The notes under the pieces: generated by a model
Told to the model about the DNA's origin: nothing
What the model saw: only the letters and a program-made list of their open reading frames with translations
Database searches by the model: none
Shown: positions 57,888 to 64,000 of the stretch, piece after piece
Numbering within the stretch: the first letter of the stretch is position 1
Layout of the letters: every line of letters starts with the position of its first letter
Translations under genes and position numbers: made by a program
Origin: Mixia osmundae IAM 14324
Lineage: Eukaryota > Basidiomycota > Mixiomycetes > Mixiales > Mixiaceae
NCBI RefSeq assembly: GCF_000708205.1
Contig: NW_014575556.1
Coordinates: 430,267 to 494,266, forward strand
Direction: 5' to 3'
DNA length: 64,000 bases

Positions 57888-60769
57888 ATGGAGATGACAA
57901 GGCCGAAGCCAACGAGTACAGGCTCAGGCTACTTCTCGGACGTCAACAAGCGCTCGACGTCTCCTGACACGGGGGAGATGCAGGCGTCAACAAGTGATGT
58001 AGAAGCTAGCTCAAGCCTGTCTGCCGAGTATGCCATGGTCCAATCGCCTTCTGTCTTCGATGTCAAGGACCGGCCTTCGCTCTCAAGATCGGGCTCGGAC
58101 ACCTCGATGACGAGCGCCGAGGGCAGCGAGCAGGAGATCAAGTTTGAGGACAATCGAGCCGAGTGAGATCTCCCTCACAACATTGCCACTGCATGGGCTC
58201 ATTGACTTTTCCTGCAGGCTCGGACAGCGCATCGAGGTAGCTGCCGACATGGCGAGTGCACTACAGAGCTTCAACAGAGATCACAAGACACTTGTCTATC
58301 CTCGGGCAACGACCTACACGACCGCGAGCATCGGCGATCAAAGCCGGCCTGGTCTGTCTCCCCTGCCCAGCCAGGACAACAGCATGCGCAATGAAGTACT
58401 GCGTGCTGCCATGCTTCGTACACAGTCGACTTTGAGTGCGGCAGGCGAGATACCCGCCTCGGCACTGCAGCCACGAGCCCAGCCGGTACGATCCTACTCT
58501 GCCCCGCCAGATTCGGCAGCACAGGGATTGATCGTACTCGGTGTCGATCTCAAGATGGGCCATCAGTCTGTGCCCATCTCACCCTCTGCACCTGGAGCAC
58601 GAGGTTGTCAGCAAATCGAGGCGGGCATGGACCCGGTCACGCTGGCCGCCATGCTTGCCCGCCGTCTCACTCATGTCACTCGCCATCTGAGCTCGCTCAA
58701 GACTCGCATTGATGACAATTTGCTCCGCATCCTGATCACAGGCGACACCAATTCGGGCAAATCCACCTTGCTCAATGCGTTCTTGCGCCGTATGCTCATG
58801 CCTGTCGATCAGCAACCTTGCACGACCGTGTTCAGCGAGATATTGGATGCCAGCAGCAATGGCGACGTTGAGGAAGTGGTGGCGCATCTCATCGATGGCG
58901 AAGAGGATAGTGTCGAGCGCTTCGGCGTCGATGAGCTAAGCGAGATCTCGTCTGATCTCGCAGACAAATATGACAGCATCAAAGTCTACGTCCAAGGCTT
59001 GCATGATCCAGTGAGAAGTATCCAGCCAACGGAAGAGACGGGCGAAATCCAGCCCTCGTTCGTGCAAAGCAACGCCTTTTCCATCTCGCTCATTGATGGG
59101 CCCGGCCTCAATCGAGCAAATGCGATGACAACAGCGCTATATGCGCAGCAGTCAGAGATCGATGTCATTCTCTTCGTTGTCGCCGCCGAATCTCACCTGA
59201 CACAATCAGGGCGAGACTTCCTAGAGGCTGCCAGCCAGGAGAAGCAACATCTCTTCTTCGTCGTCAATAAATGGGCTGGCATCAGAGACAAGCCGCGCGC
59301 CTACAGAGCAATAGGAGCACAGATCGAAGAGCTCAGCCCGGCTACTTGGCGCAACCGCATCGAGCTCGTTCACTTTGTCGAGTCTGCTTCTGCCGTGCCC
59401 GAGCCGGGCCAACCACTGCTTATGCAAGATGGCGGCCTGGCCCACCTCGAAGCCAATGTTCGCTCGTGCGCACTCAAACATCGTACGCGCTCGAAGCTTC
59501 AACCCGCCAAGAACTTTCTCTGCAATGTCCAGAGCGACTTTGTTCAGATCGCAAAGGCCAATCTTGCCGATGCAGAGCAGATCCTCGAAAAGGCGCACGC
59601 CGAGCTCAGCTTGATCAAGCCGCTACAAGTCGCCATGACACAGCAGAGCGAATGGCTCAAGCGAGATCTGCACGATCGTCAGGATGCAGTATCGAGCCAG
59701 ACAAGCCAGATGGCCGAAGAGCGTCTCCGTCGAGCGCTGTCCGCTGTAAGCAATGGCAAGCTCTGTCCTGCTTTGCCAGACACTGGCGTCGTTCCTGCTA
59801 GCTACAGCAGAATCTCGACAGCTCGTCCGAGCGTCTTGCCGCCCTTCCCAGGCGTGTTTGGCATATGGTCCTGGGCGGACGAGATTCGCAAGACGCTCGC
59901 TCAATCGATCGAACACGAACTGCAGCAAGCCGAAGATGATGCCAAGCTGACAACGTACAAGGCCATGAAGGACACTATCAAGGAGATGCCTGACTTGCAG
60001 CTAGACTCTGCCGACTGGGAGGCCTATGTCGAAAAGATCGAACGCTTCCACCCGGAGATCATGTACGATCGCCGACGGAGGAATCGCTCGATACTGCAAG
60101 TCTTGGATGCCAACACGGATGCGCACGTCAGTCAGATCGACTTTATCGACCTCGACAAGCTCACGAGCTTCTTGACGACCGGAGCCTCAAAGAAGTCTGA
60201 CGCTTCCCGTGTTGGCGGCATGGGGCTCGGATTGGGTGCTGTCACCGTCTTTGGCAGCCGTGCGATTGGCATCTCTGCCTTTATAGAGTCCACCAATCGC
60301 CTGCTCGATTTCTTGGCCAGCGATTCCGTTCGCAAATGGGCTGCTCCTCTTGCTGCGGCAGTTGGTACGTTCCTCTCCTCGCATCTGCGATCACAAACTG
60401 ACTCGTGTCACAGCTCTGTCGTTCTCTGCGTACGTCGTTTGGGATCTGCCGCAAGCGGTGCCGCGCAATGTCGGTCGCAGGATCGTAAAGACACTGAATG
60501 ACAAGTCAAAGGCGACTTACCATGACGCCTCGACTGCCTTCAGCCGAGCGCAAGCTCGCGAGGTCTCCCGAGAAGGCGCCAAGTGTTTCGCGATGGCATC
60601 ATGGGATCTACAGCAAAGGCATGCCTCTACGCTCGAGCGACGTACGACCGAGCGAAGAGGCATCGAGTCGACGATCAAGAAAGAGAGTCAATCCCTACAA
60701 TGGTTTGACAGGTATCTCGCTCAAGCGAGGGCAGAACAAGCGCGTCTTGCCGCACTACAGCTCAGCTGA
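57888..60769 (+). CDS. FZO1: Mitofusin, mitochondrial outer-membrane fusion GTPase
   Basis: Three exons: 57888-58162, 58218-60364, 60414-60769, 925 residues. Fzo1 tethers and fuses mitochondrial outer membranes. The dynamin-type GTPase motifs are G1 GDTNSGKSTLLN (about residue 267), G2 PCTTVFSEI, G3 DGPGLN and G4 NKWAG. Heptad regions lie on both sides of a C-proximal pair of hydrophobic segments (GLGLGAVTVFGSRAIGISAF and WAAPLAAAVGALSFSAYVV), split by intron 2, and a coiled coil follows (SREGAKCFAMASWDLQQRH). Length matches fungal Fzo1 (about 850 residues) with a longer disordered N-terminus. ATG 57888 is the first in frame. It is convergent with the RhoGAP gene. Confidence 0.95.
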
Positions 60770-60938
60770 ACAGTGCAAAGCTCGATCTGTCCGTTCAATC
60801 AACAAAAAAAAAAAGACAACTGTGTGCCTCGAAGTTATGCTGCATGAACGTGTGTGTGATGTAATGATGAATGCACGTCTCCTCTCTAAACAGTGTCCTG
60901 CTGTACACAAAAGCAACACAAGCACTGGCTTTCTCCTT

Positions 60939-62827
60939 CTAGGGTGATATGATGACGGATGCCTCGAACTGGTTCGAAGCTTGCGAGTGTGTAGAGACCA
61001 TCGATGTTGGCCTGGTAGACGGTAGGATTGCGATCTGCGGCAACTCGTTGCGCGAGCCGGTGAGCAGAGGCGGTGCTCTTTGAGCCTTGAGACTCGCTAG
61101 CGTCGTCGGGCTGCCTGTGAGACCGGACGGACTCCGCTTCGGAGAAGCAGGCGCAGTAGCGACAGGTTGCGCAGCCTTGCTCGCATCTGGACATGGCGAA
61201 CTCGACAGGTTGAGCTCCTCAAGATCAGAGTAGATCCATTTGGAGTGGTTGATCATGTCCTTGATCACGTTGGCCGAGAGACCAAAGTTGGACATGGACA
61301 GTGCGAAGCTCTCGTTGGAATCGATCGGTTTGAGCAGAGCGGGCGAGAAGATGATGGCTAGATTGTGTCCTGCCATCTGATTGACAGACGAATGCGCGAG
61401 AACCTTGTCGAGATGCTCGAACAACCGCTTGACCACGCTCGCGTTGGGCTCTGGCAAGTCGCGTACTAGTTTGCGCAATTGCCGTCTGTTCAGTCCAAGT
61501 CAGCAGGTGTGATGTACAGAAAAGTGAGGGGCACGCACATCCGCTGCTCTGTGGTTGTGATCTCGTTGACGGCGATGAAGCTGCCATAGGCACTGTAGGG
61601 TATCGGCGGTTCCGGTAGCTCTCTGAACCAGAGCTTGAGCGCGCCCGCAACACAATGCGGATCAGAGTATTCTCCCGTGGAGAGGTTGACAGATCTGGGA
61701 TCATCTGCTTTATCGAATGCTGCTTTGATGGCATCGACGATGAGCTTCTCGCCCGAGATACGATAGATGCCGACTTCGTCCAGACCTGCACTAGCGTCAG
61801 CTCGAGCCTCAGAGAGAGAGAGAGAGAGCGTTAGCAAGGTGAACGCACCTTTGGCCTCGATCTGACAGAAGCACTGATCCATGATGGCCGGCACTGGCTG
61901 ACCATCTCTCGCTGCAAGATCGCTCAGACTGACGCCGTACATATTCGCCTTTGGCTTTGCGGTATGTCTGATATTGCTATCCGATTTCTTGCTGACGAGA
62001 CCGAAGAAAGAAGTCTTTCGTTTGCGAGCAAGCAGGGCAGCATGGCTGTCCTCCCTCGACCCGTGCGACGAAGCAGAGTCGGCCAGCGCATCTTCCGATC
62101 CTCTCCGGTTGTGGGTCTTCCTGCTGGGCGATAGAAAGTTGGGTACTTGGCTGGACGTGCTCGACTTGCTCGTCTTTTCGCCCTTGGAATTGACGGACGA
62201 CATGGGAGCAGAGATCACACCAGGCCCTTCTGACGATTTCTGCTTGGTCATCCATCGCATGGAAGGTACCTTGGGCAGCTCTCCCTGTCTGAGTGTCTCC
62301 TGTTGCCTCTGAGCCTCGTGACCGGCAGACGAGAATGACTGAGTTCTCGACGATAGCGCGTCTGACAGCGGCTGGCTAGAGTACGTCGGACTATCGGGCA
62401 GCTCAGGTGCAGCGAGTTCTTCGGTCTGTACTGCCGTTTCTGCCGTCGGTACGGGTGAAGCGACGGGCGAGCTGAGGGTAAAGTTGAGGGGCAACGAAGC
62501 GAGCTGAGCGATCTCTGGCGGCCTGTCCTCGCTCGCAAAAGCTCCACGCAAGCCGTCCGTCGAGCCAGCACGTTCGGCCGTTGTGGAGGTCCGCGCAGTC
62601 TCGTGAGACTGTGCAGATGATGCGGGAGTGATGGGTTGGCTGGACTCTGATCGAGGTACCTGGGTCGACGGGCGTCCTGCGCTACTGACCGTCTTGCTGC
62701 TGCTCTCCGAGTTGGCCTTGCGATGCCTCGGACGGGTGAGAGCAGATTTTGCTCGGCTGAAGAGATTCGTCTTGCTCGTACTGGGCGAGACAGCCTGATT
62801 GTTCGAGCTTGCAGGTGTCGGCGTCAT
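60939..62827 (-). CDS. RhoGAP protein, SAC7/BAG7-like
   Basis: Three exons: 62827-61849, 61785-61539, 61485-60939, 590 residues. It should speed GTP hydrolysis on a Rho-type GTPase. The domain covers about residues 300-490: FGVxL-equivalent MYGVSLSDLAARDG, the arginine finger in VGIYRISGEK, VAGALKLWFRELPEPPIPY, LVRDLPEPNASVVKRLFEHL and the helix NQMAGHNLAIIFSPALL. The N-terminal 300 residues and the tail are Ser-rich and disordered, with no BAR, LIM or PH domain. This layout fits yeast Sac7/Bag7, which act on Rho1 in wall-integrity signalling, but assignment to that pair is inference. Intron 1 carries a (CT)9 tract on the sense strand. The frame is open further upstream but without an ATG. 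Confidence 0.88.
61811..61828. repeat. (AG)9 microsatellite in RhoGAP intron 1
   Basis: Eighteen bases of pure AG on the plus strand, which is (CT)9 in the transcript, inside the 63-nt intron 61786-61848. It makes a strong pyrimidine tract, but lies well upstream of the acceptor. Length variation among strains would be expected. Confidence 0.9.
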
Positions 62828-63039
62828 GACCGAACGGGTCTGGATGCCGTTCCTGCTGAGACTTGCTCGCCCGTGTAGAGCTCGTATGTGCCCGTCCAAG
62901 CGTGCTCTGCTAGCCTGAGACACCAAATGGGCACGGTCACGGTCCCTGCGTACGCCGGCGCCGTCGCGTCGTCAAAATCAGAGGGAAAGCTGGAAGACGC
63001 GTCGCTCTCTCTTTGTCTTTGCCCGCCACCAGGCCAAGC
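62828..63039. promoter_or_regulatory. Divergent promoter RhoGAP / tubulin cofactor A
   Basis: 212 bp between two divergent ATGs. It includes a short pyrimidine run (about 63004-63020) just before the cofactor A start. No defined element. Confidence 0.5.
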
Positions 63040-64000
63040 ATGTCAAACGATGAGGAGCCAACAGTCGAGATCAGACAACTCAACTTGCGCTCCCGAACGA
63101 CTCAGCCGACGAGTGGTCATGTCGGTAGCAGCACGACCCGTCAAAGCACGAAACCCTCTGCGCTCAAGATCAAAGCAGGCTCGGCATCGCGGTCCGTTTG
63201 GCCACCCGTCGTCATGCTCGACTGCCAGCTCAAGGCCATGCGACAGGTTGCTGAAGGAAGTGAGCATGTACACACGAGAGGCGAGAGGGCAGGCTAAGCA
63301 TCTCGAGGCAATGGAGGCCAACGGGGAAGATATCTACAAGATCAAGCAAGAGGTTCGTCGAGCGTCATCAGGTGCCACTTGCCGTGCCTGAAGATGCCGT
63401 TCATCAACAGAGGAACGCCTACAATGAGACACTGGCCATCATACCGGACTCGCAAAGGAGGCTCGTCGTTGCCATTGCCGCACTGCGAGATCACGTCAGC
63501 CCGGACAAGTCAGGTTGCCAAGCTGGCCCGTGCTGATGCCAAGGGTGACAGCTCGCTTCCGGTTCGGCAGACTGTGCAGACGAACCCGTCGTCCTCTCTG
63601 CCCAAGCTACGATCAAGCAGTACGAAGCAGAACAGGCCAGTCATTTCGAACCTGTGCCCACCCAGACCAAACCGACAAGGCAAGAGACAGCTGCCAGTGG
63701 CTCTGCGCCTAGCCTCATCATGATCAAGACCAACGCGGTCAGGCGGCTACACAGGGAGCTCTGCGATTCAGAGCAAGATGCCGAGCAGCAAGGTCGAGTG
63801 GCCGATCGGTATCAGGCCGAGGGCAAAGACGTCTACGATGTCAACCAACAGGTTCGTGCGGACAGTCGCAGACAGCTCTACGTTCTCTGAGGACCCTACT
63901 CGAGCAGAGGCGGGTCCAAGCCGAGTCGCTCAGGATGATACCCGAATGCCAGCGATTGCTAGCGCAGGCCATCACCGATCTCAGATCTGTTGCTCACAAG
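63040..64000 (+). CDS. Tubulin-binding cofactor A, apparently two domains in tandem, partial
   Basis: Exons 63040-63191, 63247-63352, 63411-63494, 63552-63851, 63908 to the window edge. Cofactor A binds free beta-tubulin during tubulin folding; it is normally a three-helix protein of about 110 residues (yeast Rbl2). Domain 1: LKIKAGSASRLLKEVSMYTR, YKIKQE and IIPDSQRRLVVAIAAL. Domain 2, after a linker of about 60 residues: IKTNAVRRLHRELCD, YDVNQQ and MIPECQRLLAQAITDL. Both domains have a phase-0 intron at the same place, after KQE and NQQ, each beginning GTTCGT and followed by an exon starting AGG. This points to duplication of an exon-intron unit. If the 57-nt intron 63495-63551 is not removed, domain 1 would end at a stop after about 16 more residues and domain 2 (ATG 63720) would be a separate gene. 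The 3' end is off the window. Confidence 0.78.

Noticed and set aside
60960-60990. GGTTCGA-like string as a tRNA B box
   Set aside because: No matching A box or cloverleaf can be drawn, and it lies inside the RhoGAP coding exon on the opposite strand.

Overview
The window reads as compact nuclear DNA of a basidiomycete fungus. About 66 short spliceosomal introns can be placed by homology and reading phase, mostly 46-76 nt long, and genes sit 40-300 bp apart. The gene set is fungal: SSD1, an MGA2/SPT23-type factor, ILV6, a giant TAG1-like protein and a STB6-like protein. The compactness and intron density would fit a small Pucciniomycotina genome such as Mixia, but that placement is inference only. 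I saw no transposase, reverse transcriptase, virus-like element, CRISPR array, rRNA or convincing tRNA gene.

Layout. 1-13117: two arms of an inverted repeat of at least 1.53 kb, each carrying an F-box gene, flank a 10 kb block of SSD1 (RNA-binding RNase II family), transaldolase, an atypical short-chain dehydrogenase, prefoldin subunit 5 and a secreted unknown. 13.3-18.3 kb is the loose part of the window: scattered N bases, a degraded zinc-cluster transcription factor-like remnant, and a tandem pair of secreted-protein genes of which the first looks broken. 18.3-44.7 kb is dense conserved housekeeping: MGA2/SPT23, a coiled-coil protein, mitochondrial uS2, PDK1/PKH kinase, a multi-membrane-span glycosyltransferase-like protein, the splicing factor YJU2, a homeodomain protein, SAR1, MTO1, MPC2 and ILV6. 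45.1-64 kb holds a STB6-like gene, a 2,755-residue membrane protein built from three DUF3712/TAG1-like modules, the mitofusin FZO1, a RhoGAP, and a tubulin cofactor A gene that appears to contain two cofactor A domains.

Themes. Several genes serve mitochondria (uS2m, MTO1, MPC2, ILV6, FZO1). MPC2, which imports pyruvate, and ILV6, the regulatory subunit of the pyruvate-consuming acetolactate synthase, face away from each other across 113 bp. SSD1 keeps a Cbk1-type docking peptide, several NDR/Cbk1 phosphosites and an apparently intact RNB active site. The most unusual genome-level signal is splicing: 9 of about 66 homology-placed introns begin with GC instead of GT, six of them with no workable GT alternative that I could find.
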